A stretch of DNA of 26,252 nt, taken from JAFGTX01 sp942492225 (GTDB lineage Bacteria; Bacillota; Clostridia; Peptostreptococcales; Acidaminobacteraceae). Shown here piece by piece: positions 1 through 7,866 of the stretch (positions are counted from its first letter, which is position 1; each line of letters begins with the position of its first letter). Position numbers and translations under genes: made by a program. The notes below the pieces were generated by a model, which made no database searches, was not told the DNA's origin, and saw nothing but the letters and a program-made list of their open reading frames with translations. The stretch lies in contig CALODS010000062.1 in assembly GCA_942492225.1 (NCBI GenBank), forward strand, positions 1 to 26,252, read 5' to 3'.

Positions 1-104
1 ATAAGTTCTCCATTAACACAAACTTTTCCTTCAGTAATTAAGACTTCTGCTTTTCTTCTTGAGGTATACCCTGATTTTGCTATATATTTTTGTAAACGCA
101 TCAT
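1..104 (-). CDS. rluB: RsuA/RluB-family rRNA pseudouridine synthase, N-terminal end only
   Basis: The first 34 codons of a gene that continues beyond the window. They encode an S4 RNA-binding domain typical of the RsuA/RluB/RluF pseudouridine synthases: it starts MMRLQKYIAKSGYTSRRKAE and continues to a VNGEL turn. These enzymes isomerise a uridine in ribosomal RNA; the S4 domain binds the RNA and the catalytic domain lies outside the window. The ATG at 104-102 overlaps the scpB stop codon as ATGA, so translation is probably coupled; a second ATG follows directly. The scpA-scpB-rluB order is common in Firmicutes and supports RluB, but without the catalytic domain RsuA or another paralogue cannot be excluded. 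Confidence 0.8.
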   Translation of the reverse strand, partial: MMRLQKYIAKSGYTSRRKAEVLITEGKVCVNGEL

Positions 105-667
105 ATCGTGTCACTTTCTTCGTCAAATAAATCATCTCTTAAAAAGAATTCACTGTCTTCAAAGGCTTCAATATCTGGTAGTTGTTTTAAACTGGTAAAA
201 CCAAATAGTTTTAAAAAGTCATTGGTCGTTCCATATAATATAGGTTTTCCTATGGTTTCAAGACGTCCTGTTTCTTCTATTACTTTTTTTTCTAATAAAT
301 TTTGAAGAGGTTTATCGCATTTAACCCCTCTTATTTTTTCTATTTGTGTTTTCGTAACAGGTTGCTTGTAAGCAATAACCGCGAGGGTTTCAATTGTTGA
401 TTTAGAAAATCCTTTTCGCTTTGAACTTTTTCCTAATTTTTCAATGTAATCATAATGATCAATGTTAGCTGTTAATTGTACAGCATCCTGTAAAATCATT
501 AATTTCATACCTGAATTTGTTGATTCGTATTTTTCAGATAATGCTTGTACCAAACGTCTGATTTCTCCAACGGGTTGATCTATAAGCACTGATAATCTTC
601 TGAAACTTAATTCCTCCCCCCATACAAAAAGAAGCGACTCTATTATAGAAGCATTGTTATCTTGCAT
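101..667 (-). CDS. scpB: Segregation and condensation protein ScpB
   Basis: ScpB forms the bacterial SMC-ScpA-ScpB condensin complex, which compacts and segregates the chromosome. The 188-residue product has the usual family length and two winged-helix domains. The second carries the conserved stretch ETLAVIAYKQPVTKTQIEKI, followed by a GRPILYGTT-like segment (here GKPILYGTT) near the C-terminus. I chose the ATG at 667 because the sequence AGGTGAT stands just before it; the open frame continues upstream to 784, but that extension overlaps scpA and has no ribosome site. scpA lies immediately upstream and the stop overlaps the rluB start. Confidence 0.93.
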   Translation of the reverse strand: MQDNNASIIESLLFVWGEELSFRRLSVLIDQPVGEIRRLVQALSEKYESTNSGMKLMILQDAVQLTANIDHYDYIEKLGKSSKRKGFSKSTIETLAVIAYKQPVTKTQIEKIRGVKCDKPLQNLLEKKVIEETGRLETIGKPILYGTTNDFLKLFGFTSLKQLPDIEAFEDSEFFLRDDLFDEESDTI

Positions 668-695
668 TTTATCACCTAACTTTATTTTAATATTA

Positions 696-1469
696 TCACA
701 AAGACTGAAGGCTTTCTTCAGTTGGCAATTCTTTTGGGTATACAGTAATATCTGTGAAGTTACCTTCTTGAATAATACTGACATGCTTTAATTTAAGCAT
801 TTCTAGTAACGCTAAAAAGGTACAAATCACTTCTTCTTTTGTTGTATCTTGAGAAAAAATTGTTTGAAAGTTGATTGCACTAATTTTATCTGTGAACAAA
901 CTACCAATATATCTAATTTTATCTTTAACTGTAAAGGTTTCTTTTTTCATTGATTTAAAGAAAATCATACGCTCTTTATCAAAGGTTTTAATTTTTCTAA
1001 TAACTTCTGAAACTGCCTTTTTTAAAACGTCTACATCAATTTCTTCAATATGATCTTCTTCTTCTTGTTTGTAGTGGTTGATATTTTCTTGATCTTTAAT
1101 AATATCTTCAAATCTAAAATCTTCACGATCTTTTAAAAATACAGACGCATTTCTAAATAAACGATATTCAACCAGTTTGTTTACAAGTTCTGCTCTAGGG
1201 TCATCTACCTCAAAATCAAACATATCCTTATCCAGCGTATTATCAGGTAACAACATTTTAGATTTAATTTCTATAAGTGTTGCGGCCATGACGATAAATT
1301 CACTGGCTACTTCCAAATCAAGTTCTTGCATTTGATCTAAGTAAGCAATATATTGGTTGGTCACTTCTTTGATTGGAATATCATAAATATCTAATTCATG
1401 AACACTTATCAAATGTAACAATAAATCAAGAGGTCCTTCAAAACTTTCTATTTTAATTTCATATTTCAT
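696..1469 (-). CDS. scpA: Segregation and condensation protein ScpA (kleisin)
   Basis: ScpA is the kleisin subunit that bridges the two SMC heads and binds a ScpB dimer, acting on the nucleoid in chromosome condensation. The 257-residue product starts with the family hallmark: a short strand followed by FEGPLDLLLHLI and a helical region containing ASEFIVMAATLIEIKSKMLL (about residues 55-77). An acidic linker follows (about 95-140), then a C-terminal winged helix (about 180-250). Its ATG overlaps the stop of the upstream tRNA nucleotidyltransferase gene (ATGA), with GGTGAT before it, indicating a translationally coupled operon with scpB. Confidence 0.94.
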   Translation of the reverse strand: MKYEIKIESFEGPLDLLLHLISVHELDIYDIPIKEVTNQYIAYLDQMQELDLEVASEFIVMAATLIEIKSKMLLPDNTLDKDMFDFEVDDPRAELVNKLVEYRLFRNASVFLKDREDFRFEDIIKDQENINHYKQEEEDHIEEIDVDVLKKAVSEVIRKIKTFDKERMIFFKSMKKETFTVKDKIRYIGSLFTDKISAINFQTIFSQDTTKEEVICTFLALLEMLKLKHVSIIQEGNFTDITVYPKELPTEESLQSL

Positions 1470-2725
1470 AAGATCACCGATTGAGTATATTTCTTTATAA
1501 TTTCATCTTTGGTAAGCATTAGATTTTTATCATCCAATGTATCATCAAAGGCCTTTTTCAATATTTTTTTTATTTCTGGACCATTCTCAACGCCATAGCT
1601 CATTAAATCTGTACCGTTGATGGGACATTTGACGTGTTTTAGAATCTTACTATAGAAATCGATCAAATCTCTCACCTTGCTCTTATCCATGTGGTAAGCA
1701 ATCTTAAGAAGACTATCTGAGTATTTCGTAAACACATTGTATAACTGACTTGGTGTTGAATGCACTGATAAAGATTTCAACTCCTGTTTTAATGGCATAA
1801 TATTATTCAAATCAATGGTCATCTTTTTTGAATGATTAAATGACTTAACGAAAAATGGGGTGTATTCATCAAAAATAAAATACAACAAGAGTAAGTTGTT
1901 TTTTGAAAATTGTCGAATAGCAATAAACTGATCTAACCGCTTCTTAAAACTTGTGTCTACCACACATCTTGGCATAAAATATTCTAACACACCAAAATCA
2001 TCCAACTCCATAAAAATACCAGCAATATCAGTTTCATCAAGCATTTTTACAAATTCATTAAGCATACGATCTTTACTAATGGTATCCATTAGTTTATCTT
2101 GCATACAGTTTTCCATAATTGCATGTGTGACACCATCGTATTTAAACTTATAGCGATTTTTATATTTCATTGCTCTAAAGAGTCTTGTCGGATCATCAAT
2201 TAATGAATCCACATAATTCAATTTGACTACTTTACTTTTAATATCTCTTAAACCATCAAATATATCAATAAATCGTTGTTCCGTCATTGAATAAGCAATT
2301 GAATTGACCGTTAAATCTCGTCGTCTCATATCTTCGTATATGGAATCTTCTTTAACCTGTGGCAGTGCGCCTGGTCCTAGATATCTTTCTGAACGGCAAT
2401 TTATTAAATCTATTTCCATATTATTGAAGAATATTTTTATTGTTTTAAACGTTGTATTCACAATATAATGATATTTACAATTCCATTTTAAATATTTAAC
2501 AAGGTCTTCAAAAGAGCCTTCATAGGCAATGTCAATATCCTTTGGATTTCTACCAAGAACGTAATCTCTAATAATGCCACCTACAATATAATACTTTGTA
2601 TCATAAGAGATAAAATTATCAAAAATAGGATCAAGTAGCACAGACAATTTTTGTTGTATTAAATAACGCTGAATATAAGCGTTGAAATTTTTCTCTAGTT
2701 TTTTTAATGTATCGTCTAAATTCAT
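1466..2725 (-). CDS. cca: CCA tRNA nucleotidyltransferase (class II)
   Basis: Builds or repairs the 3' CCA end of tRNA from CTP and ATP without a template. The 419-residue product shows the class II nucleotidyltransferase head: GGIIRD at residues 49-54, the metal-binding DID at 63-65, the RRDLTVNS motif near 135-142 and DDPTRLFR near 177-184, the counterpart of the EDxxR nucleotide-selecting motif. The C-terminal half is helical and I see no HD phosphohydrolase motif. The ATG at 2725 has GAGGAG seven bases upstream, and an extended -10 promoter lies in the gap before it. Some bacteria split this work between CC-adding and A-adding enzymes; the sequence alone does not settle which type this is. 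Confidence 0.88.
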   Translation of the reverse strand: MNLDDTLKKLEKNFNAYIQRYLIQQKLSVLLDPIFDNFISYDTKYYIVGGIIRDYVLGRNPKDIDIAYEGSFEDLVKYLKWNCKYHYIVNTTFKTIKIFFNNMEIDLINCRSERYLGPGALPQVKEDSIYEDMRRRDLTVNSIAYSMTEQRFIDIFDGLRDIKSKVVKLNYVDSLIDDPTRLFRAMKYKNRYKFKYDGVTHAIMENCMQDKLMDTISKDRMLNEFVKMLDETDIAGIFMELDDFGVLEYFMPRCVVDTSFKKRLDQFIAIRQFSKNNLLLLYFIFDEYTPFFVKSFNHSKKMTIDLNNIMPLKQELKSLSVHSTPSQLYNVFTKYSDSLLKIAYHMDKSKVRDLIDFYSKILKHVKCPINGTDLMSYGVENGPEIKKILKKAFDDTLDDKNLMLTKDEIIKKYTQSVIL

Positions 2726-2751
2726 TTGTTCTCCTCACTCTACAGACCTAT

Positions 2752-2760
2752 ATTATATCA
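2752..2760 (-). promoter_or_regulatory. Extended -10 promoter for cca-scpA-scpB-rluB
   Basis: On the minus strand the 41-base gap between tetR and cca contains TGATATAAT, a perfect -10 hexamer with the extended TG motif, about 27 bases before the cca start codon. No convincing -35 is visible, which extended -10 promoters tolerate. It would let the downstream operon be transcribed independently of tetR. Confidence 0.5.
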
Positions 2761-2766
2761 TATCTA

Positions 2767-3348
2767 CTAACCCATACGACGCGAAATAATAGCTTTTATA
2801 CCAAGTGCCCAAATCTCGCTATAGGGCTTATCTGGATAAACAGATATTTCTTCGCCAATTGTTTTCATAAGCATAAGCAATAGATCTAAACAATAATCAA
2901 TAGCAGCAGGATCTACAACACCACACGAAGCACCATGCCTTAATATTTTTTCAAAATGCTTGCGCTGTGCTTCATTAATTTCATTTAGTTTTGAGCCAAT
3001 AACATCATTGGTTAAACTTAAAATGCCATATTGTTTCATGACTTTACTAAATAATAAATCATTTTTGTATTCATCAATCATAATGCGACCTAATGCCCGA
3101 AAACGGATCGCATAATTATCTTGTGACCATTCCTGTAAATTATAATGTTGACTGAGGTCGATGGTTTTACTTATCTCGTCTAATAGTCCAAGTATTAAAG
3201 CTTCTTTAGAGTCAAAGTAATAATACAAACTAGGCTTTGTTATACTCGCGCCCGACGCAATTGCATTCATACTCATTTTTTCGTAACCCTTTTCACCCAT
3301 TAATTGATATGCTGCATCAAATATTTTTAGTAGCGTTGGTATAGACAT
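2767..3348 (-). CDS. TetR/AcrR-family transcriptional regulator
   Basis: A 193-residue protein of normal TetR-family length. The N-terminal DNA-binding domain is clear: a helix starting ILKIFDAAYQL-like (here LLKIFDAAYQLMGEKGYEK), then the recognition helix and the YYYF signature SITKPSLYYYFDSKEAL at about residues 35-51. The C-terminal part (about 60-190) is helical and would bind a small ligand and dimerise; its ligand cannot be predicted. It stands alone between the terminator of the pdp operon and the cca promoter, so no obvious target neighbours it, and it may mainly control itself or a distant locus. GGGGTG precedes the ATG. Confidence 0.88.
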   Translation of the reverse strand: MSIPTLLKIFDAAYQLMGEKGYEKMSMNAIASGASITKPSLYYYFDSKEALILGLLDEISKTIDLSQHYNLQEWSQDNYAIRFRALGRIMIDEYKNDLLFSKVMKQYGILSLTNDVIGSKLNEINEAQRKHFEKILRHGASCGVVDPAAIDYCLDLLLMLMKTIGEEISVYPDKPYSEIWALGIKAIISRRMG

Positions 3349-3377
3349 TTAGTACACCCCATTCAGTCTTTTAGATT

Positions 3378-3406
3378 ATTTTATCAAAATAATGGTAAGT
3401 AAACAA
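3378..3406 (-). promoter_or_regulatory. Candidate sigma-A promoter for the TetR-family gene
   Basis: Minus strand: -35 TTGTTT at 3406-3401, a 17-base spacer and -10 TAAAAT at 3383-3378, about 30 bases before the start codon. Spacing is ideal and the hexamers are moderate matches. Confidence 0.35.
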
Positions 3407-3480
3407 GTTGCAACAAAGCATGTGAATATCAATCAACTGTCCGGTAGGTATGCATTGTATTATTATATTGCTTGCCAAAC

Positions 3481-3494
3481 AAACTATATAGTTT
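3481..3494. promoter_or_regulatory. Perfect 14-base palindrome upstream of tetR, possible operator
   Basis: The sequence AAACTATATAGTTT is a perfect inverted repeat in the intergenic region between the TetR-family gene and the pdp terminator. TetR proteins usually bind palindromes of about this size near their own promoter, but this one lies about 75 bases upstream of the proposed -35, so its role is uncertain and it could be chance in A/T-rich DNA. Confidence 0.25.
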
Positions 3495-3534
3495 ACTAAT
3501 TGAATAAATGTATTTCGCTAGAAACCTTCACACT

Positions 3535-3567
3535 AAAAAAGTGGTGACCTATATTGGCCACCACTTT
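3535..3567 (-). terminator. Intrinsic terminator after pdp
   Basis: Directly after the pdp stop codon the minus strand forms a 12-base-pair stem (AAAGTGGTGGCC against GGTCACCACTTT, one G-U pair) with a six-base loop, followed by a T tract. It ends the deoB-pdp transcript. The other strand also has a T-rich stretch after the stem. Confidence 0.85.
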
Positions 3568-3574
3568 CTATTTT

Positions 3575-4900
3575 TTATATAATGATTGTTTTGTCTTTAT
3601 AAACAATTGCTTTTATTAGTTTTGGTTTGTCTACATGTGTTGCAGAAATTTTAATGGCATCATCTAATAGTGCTGTTGCATTCTGAATTTTTTCAGGTAA
3701 ATCAGTATATAAAAGTGCTATAACGTCACCTTTTTTTACTTGATCTCCGATTTTCTTTTTAAGAAGTATGCCCGCTGACATGTCAATAGAATCTGTTATT
3801 GATTCTCTACCCGCCCCTAAAATCATCGAAGCAACACCAATTTCATCGGCTTTGGTATCTTCAATATAACCATCAGCAGTGGCAAGATACTCAATGGTTG
3901 TTGTCGGTTGTTTCATAAGTAAGTAATTGTCTACAACATCACCATTGCCCTTTTGTGTTGTAACAAATTCTCTAAATTTTTGTAATGCTTCACCTGATGC
4001 AATTTTTTCTTTTAGTAATGTAACGCCTTCTTCATAAGTTTCTACACGTTCAGCACATAAAAGCATATTAGCACCTAATGTTAAGCAAAGTTCTGTCAAA
4101 TCTTCTGGCCCATGACCTTTAAGTGTTTCAATGGCTTCAATAACCTCTAATGAGTTACCAATAGCTTCACCTAATGGTTGCTCCATGCTTGTGATAACAC
4201 CGATAACGTTTCGCCCAATTGAAGTCCCTAATTCTACCATTGTTTTAGCAAGTAATTCCGCTTGATCAAATGTTTTGATAAAAGCACCGCTACCCATTTT
4301 TACATCCAATACGATAGCATCACTTCCAGCAGCTAACTTTTTACTCATAATACTAGCAGAAATCAAACTAATATTATCAACTGTCGCTGTTACATCTCTT
4401 AATGAATACAATTTCTTATCAGCTGGCGCAATGTCTTTTGTCTGACCAATTACTGCAATTTTATGCTTATTAACTGCGTCAATAAATTCTTCTATTGAAA
4501 GATTAATATCAAAACCTGGAATTGCTTCAAGTTTATCAAGTGTTCCACCAGTGTGCCCAAGTCCTCTACCTGACATCTTAGCAACAGGTACGTCACATGC
4601 CGCTACAAGTGGTCCTAGTACAAGTGTTGTAGTATCACCTACACCACCTGTTGAATGCTTATCCACTTTGATGCCTTTGATTGCTGTCAGATCTACTGTA
4701 TCGCCAGAATGCATCATTGCACTTGTTAGATGCGTTGTTTCTTCTGCATCCATCCCTTGCAAAAATATTGCCATTGCAAGTGCTGATGCTTGATAATCTG
4801 GTATTTCATTTTTAGTGTATCCTGTAATAAAGAAGTCTATTTCTTCTTTAGTTAATTTTTTTCCATCTCTTTTATTTTCAATAACATCATACATTCTCAT
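3575..4900 (-). CDS. pdp: Pyrimidine-nucleoside phosphorylase
   Basis: Catalyses reversible phosphorolysis of uridine, deoxyuridine and thymidine to the free base and (deoxy)ribose-1-phosphate in cytoplasmic nucleoside salvage. The 441-residue product has the family length and starts MRMYDVIENK, as Bacillus Pdp does. The phosphate-binding KHSTGGVGD lies at residues 81-89 and the glycine-rich MSGRGLGHTGGTLDKLE at 109-125. A C-terminal alpha/beta domain contains ADEIGVASMILGAGR. GTGAGGG lies upstream of the ATG. It sits 19 bases behind deoB, whose enzyme converts the (deoxy)ribose-1-phosphate product into the 5-phosphate, so the two act consecutively. DeoA is the alternative name for the thymidine-specific homologue; the broad-specificity type fits Firmicutes. 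Confidence 0.93.
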   Translation of the reverse strand: MRMYDVIENKRDGKKLTKEEIDFFITGYTKNEIPDYQASALAMAIFLQGMDAEETTHLTSAMMHSGDTVDLTAIKGIKVDKHSTGGVGDTTTLVLGPLVAACDVPVAKMSGRGLGHTGGTLDKLEAIPGFDINLSIEEFIDAVNKHKIAVIGQTKDIAPADKKLYSLRDVTATVDNISLISASIMSKKLAAGSDAIVLDVKMGSGAFIKTFDQAELLAKTMVELGTSIGRNVIGVITSMEQPLGEAIGNSLEVIEAIETLKGHGPEDLTELCLTLGANMLLCAERVETYEEGVTLLKEKIASGEALQKFREFVTTQKGNGDVVDNYLLMKQPTTTIEYLATADGYIEDTKADEIGVASMILGAGRESITDSIDMSAGILLKKKIGDQVKKGDVIALLYTDLPEKIQNATALLDDAIKISATHVDKPKLIKAIVYKDKTIII

Positions 4901-4919
4901 CTAATATACCCTCACTTAT

Positions 4920-6089
4920 TTACTTTAAATTAGCTAATTGGCTATGACCATTCTTTGGTGCTTTAACACTAAAGATATCTGCAATCGTTGCAGCAATATC
5001 TGAGAACGTATTGAGCGTTCCTAAATTCCTACCTGCTTTTATGTCATTTCCATAAACGATAAATGGAATATATTCTCTTGTATGATCTGTACCAGCATAA
5101 CCAGGATCATTACCATGATCTGCTGTAATCATAAGTACATCGCCGTCTTTCATTGTGTCCATAAGTTCTGGTAGTCGCGCATCAAATTCTTCTAAAGCTG
5201 CTTTGTAGCCTTCTACGTTTCTTCTATGTCCAAATTTTGCATCAAAATCAACTAAATTTGTGAAAATTAGGCCTTTGTTATCTTGTTTCATATACTGAAT
5301 AGTTTGATCAACACCATCCATATTACTTACCGTATGAACATCCTCTGTAATACCATAACCATTAAAAATATCTACAATTTTACCTACGGCAATAACATCT
5401 AATTTATTGTCTTCAAGAGCGTTTAGTACTGTTGGCTCAAATGGTTTAAGTGAATAATCTCTTCTATTTGGTGTTCTATCAAAGGCACCAACTTCACCAA
5501 TAAATGGTCGTGCAATAACTCTTGCAACTTGATCTTCTCCCATAAGAATCTCTCTAGCAATTTCACACATTTTATATAACTCATCTAATGGGATAACATC
5601 TTCATGTGCTGCAATTTGAAACACACTGTCTGCCGATGTATAAATAATTGGCATACCTGTTTTAACATGTTCTTCGCCTAATTCTACAAGTATTTCAGTT
5701 CCAGAAGCTGGCTTATTACATAAAGTCTTACGACCAATTTTTTCTTCAAATAAATCCATTACTCTCGGTGGAAATCCATTAGGATATGTTTGAAATGGTG
5801 TATCAATTTTCAAGCCTGCAATTTCCCAGTGGCCTGTTGTTGTATCTTTACCTTGAGAAGCCTCACCAATTCTAGCAACGGCACCTGTTGGGTGGTCAAC
5901 TTTATTAAGATAGTCTATGCCATCAATATGTCCAAGTCCTAATGCTTCTAAGTTTGGAATATTAATACCACCTTCTGTAGTAGAAATACTTTTTAATGTA
6001 TTACACCCTTTATCACCAAAAGCTTCTGCATCTGGCATCTCACCAATTCCAACACTGTCAATTACCATTAATATCACTCGATTAATCAT
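4920..6089 (-). CDS. deoB: Phosphopentomutase
   Basis: Interconverts ribose- or deoxyribose-1-phosphate and the 5-phosphate, linking nucleoside breakdown to central metabolism. The 389-residue product belongs to the alkaline-phosphatase superfamily. The N-terminal metal site is MVIDSVGIGEMPD with Asp11. KDTTTGHWE at 81-89 contains the threonine that carries the phosphate. The C-terminal metal ligands lie in ITADHGNDP and GTDHTREYIP. The ATG has an excellent GGAGGAGG eight bases upstream. It is followed by pdp after 19 bases. The upstream xerD terminator lies only about 35 bases away, so a promoter would have to overlap it; I could not find a strong one. Confidence 0.95.
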   Translation of the reverse strand: MINRVILMVIDSVGIGEMPDAEAFGDKGCNTLKSISTTEGGINIPNLEALGLGHIDGIDYLNKVDHPTGAVARIGEASQGKDTTTGHWEIAGLKIDTPFQTYPNGFPPRVMDLFEEKIGRKTLCNKPASGTEILVELGEEHVKTGMPIIYTSADSVFQIAAHEDVIPLDELYKMCEIAREILMGEDQVARVIARPFIGEVGAFDRTPNRRDYSLKPFEPTVLNALEDNKLDVIAVGKIVDIFNGYGITEDVHTVSNMDGVDQTIQYMKQDNKGLIFTNLVDFDAKFGHRRNVEGYKAALEEFDARLPELMDTMKDGDVLMITADHGNDPGYAGTDHTREYIPFIVYGNDIKAGRNLGTLNTFSDIAATIADIFSVKAPKNGHSQLANLK

Positions 6090-6104
6090 TATATACCTCC
6101 TCCT

Positions 6105-6120
6105 ATAACATCGTTTGTAA
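6105..6120 (-). promoter_or_regulatory. cre-like site before deoB (weak)
   Basis: The minus-strand 16-mer TTACAAACGATGTTAT matches the catabolite-response element consensus of Firmicutes except at two positions, and sits between the xerD terminator and the deoB ribosome site. CcpA control of nucleoside catabolism would be reasonable, but short A/T-rich matches like this occur by chance. Confidence 0.2.
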
Positions 6121-6122
6121 AC

Positions 6123-6145
6123 AAAAAAGAGCCCATTAGGCTCTT
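6123..6145 (-). terminator. Intrinsic terminator overlapping the xerD stop codon
   Basis: Minus strand: AAGAGCC, five-base loop that includes the xerD TAA, GGCTCTT, then TTTT and a G-interrupted T run. The left arm of the stem encodes the last xerD codons. It separates xerD from deoB. Confidence 0.75.
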
Positions 6146-7020
6146 GGATGTGCTTTTAAATAGTCTTCATTAACTTTCTTCTTATTTAACGCCACATACA
6201 TTTGCGTTGTTGATATGTCTGAGTGTCCAAGTAATTCTTGAACAGATTTTATATCTGCGCCATTTTGTATTAAATGAGCAGCAAAAGAGTGTCTCAGCGT
6301 ATGCGGTGTAACAGAAGTCATTAATTCAGCATCTTTACAATGGGCTTTTATGATTTTCCAAAATCCTTGTCTTGAAAGTCTATTGCCATAGTAATTTAAA
6401 AATAACGCATCATTATCGCCTTTTAGTAATTGCTCACGATAAGTCTCTATGTAATTTAAAAGTGCATTCTTAGCCATTTTTCCAATTGGAATGATTCTTG
6501 ATTTGTCTGAAGAGCAACATTTTATGAAGCTAAGTTTCAAATCAACATCCTTTAAATTGAGGGACATCAGTTCGCTAACACGAATACCACTTGCATATAA
6601 TAATTCAAGCATAGCAGCATCTCTAGCGCCAGTCATCGTTTCCTTATTTGGCTGAAGAAGTAATTTCTCCACTTGATCAAAGGATAAAACAACAGGTGAT
6701 TTCTTCTCAACTCTTGGTGTAAGAACATTTTCAGCTGGATTATTATCAATTATACGTTTTTTTTCACAATAATTGTATAACGATCGGATAGACGCAACAT
6801 TTCTGAGAATTGTTGTACGCGCCATGCCTTGGTCTTGTAGATGCATTACATAGGACATTACTTGAGTTTTATTTACTTCCAGTAATGTTTCTTTTTTATG
6901 TGTTTCTCCAATATAAGATTTAAATTTTTGAATATCTCTTACATAAGACATAACAGAATTTTCCGCTAGTTTACGTTCTTTCATAAGGTGGTCGCGATAA
7001 GCTAACATGATTTTTTCCAT
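6136..7020 (-). CDS. xerD: Site-specific tyrosine recombinase XerD
   Basis: Resolves chromosome dimers at dif together with a partner Xer protein, by strand exchange through a 3'-phosphotyrosine. The 294-residue product has the XerC/D length. The SAM-like N-terminal core-binding domain covers about 1-85. The catalytic domain carries the full set: Arg147 (ASGIRVSEL), Lys173 (SSDKSR), His240 and Arg243 (PHTLRHSFAAHL), His266 (LLGHSDIS) and Tyr275 (TTQMYVAL). I chose the ATG at 7020 because AAAGGGG stands before it; the frame is open to 7071 without a ribosome site. Its position between recN and deoB matches the Firmicute order in which spoIVB and spo0A would intervene. XerC is an alternative name. 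Confidence 0.9.
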   Translation of the reverse strand: MEKIMLAYRDHLMKERKLAENSVMSYVRDIQKFKSYIGETHKKETLLEVNKTQVMSYVMHLQDQGMARTTILRNVASIRSLYNYCEKKRIIDNNPAENVLTPRVEKKSPVVLSFDQVEKLLLQPNKETMTGARDAAMLELLYASGIRVSELMSLNLKDVDLKLSFIKCCSSDKSRIIPIGKMAKNALLNYIETYREQLLKGDNDALFLNYYGNRLSRQGFWKIIKAHCKDAELMTSVTPHTLRHSFAAHLIQNGADIKSVQELLGHSDISTTQMYVALNKKKVNEDYLKAHPRA

Positions 7021-7053
7021 TATATAACCCCTTTGAACTAGGCAACCATAATT

Positions 7054-7059
7054 ATTATA
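7054..7059 (-). promoter_or_regulatory. Candidate -10 element for xerD
   Basis: A perfect TATAAT on the minus strand lies 34 bases before the chosen xerD start. The region 17-18 bases upstream gives only a poor -35, so this is a partial promoter prediction. Confidence 0.35.
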
Positions 7060-7102
7060 CCCAGTATTCATTATTTATTGCATAAAAATATGACAAATTT
7101 AT

Positions 7103-7130
7103 AATAAAGTGACAATAATTTCACTTTATT
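7103..7130 (-). terminator. Possible weak terminator hairpin after recN
   Basis: Minus strand: AATAAAGTGA, eight-base loop, TCACTTTATT, giving a perfect ten-pair but A/T-rich stem 44 bases after the recN stop codon. The tail ATAAATTTG is only moderately T-rich, so termination strength is doubtful. Confidence 0.35.
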
Positions 7131-7173
7131 AGTCATTCGAAGTCCCCAATTCGAATTCCTATTTAGAGATTAG

Positions 7174-7866
7174 TTACAACTTCTTTTTGAAGGCGTTACT
7201 CATCATCTCTTCAACATGCTTCAATGTATTGACAGAAATCGTCTTTCCGGCCACTAAACGTCCCAGTTCTCTCTTGATATGTGACCCTTCACCGTGAAGT
7301 ATTTTTGTTAATGCGTGTGTCTGTCCTGTTACTTTTTCAATAATCAAATGGTGATCTGCAAATACAGCTATCTGTGGTAGATGAGTGACAGATATGATTT
7401 GATTCTCTTTAGCCAAATTGAAGAGTCTTTCACCAACGACTTCTGCAGTTTCACCACTAATACCTGTGTCAATTTCATCATAAATGAGTGTCTTTCCTGT
7501 AGAGTCATTTTCAATAATTGATTTAATCGCCAACATGAATCTAGAAATTTCACCACCAGAAGCAATTTTTTTAATAGACTTAAATGTGTCACCAGGATTT
7601 GTAATCACCAGTATTTCAACTTTATCTTTGCCATCAAAGGATAGGTCATTGTTTTCTGTGAAATCAAATTTAAGTGCCGCACCTTTTAAATTTAAGTGCT
7701 GCAATTCATTATTTATCATATTTTCTAAATCAATTGCTATTTTTTTTCTTTTAATACTTAATTGTTCAGCAACAATCTCATATTCTGATTTCAAGTTATC
7801 TTGAATCGTTTCTAACTCCAGCAATCGTTGACTTGAATGCGTTAATTTATCGTATGATTCTACCTT
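7174..7866 (-). pseudogene. recN: recN, C-terminal part, out of frame with its N-terminal part
   Basis: This frame encodes the C-terminal ATPase lobe of the SMC-like repair protein RecN. It contains the ABC signature IASGGEISRFMLAIKSI, Walker B TLIYDEIDTGISG and the switch histidine in SVTHLPQIAVFADHHL. It opens at 7866 immediately after a TAA in that frame and has no in-frame ATG; the first possible start is a TTG at 7824 without a clear ribosome site. Read as a continuation of the upstream fragment with one base removed near 7862-7868 (a TTAAAAGG run), the joined protein would be about 558 residues, normal for RecN. As written, this half is probably not translated efficiently. Confidence 0.8.

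Noticed and set aside
668..784. N-terminal extension of scpB
   Set aside because: The added 39 codons overlap scpA and lack a ribosome site, while the internal ATG at 667 has AGGTGAT before it.
6090..6126. Sigma-A promoter for deoB
   Set aside because: The gap is too short and I found no hexamer pair with acceptable spacing; a promoter inside xerD or readthrough is possible but unsupported.
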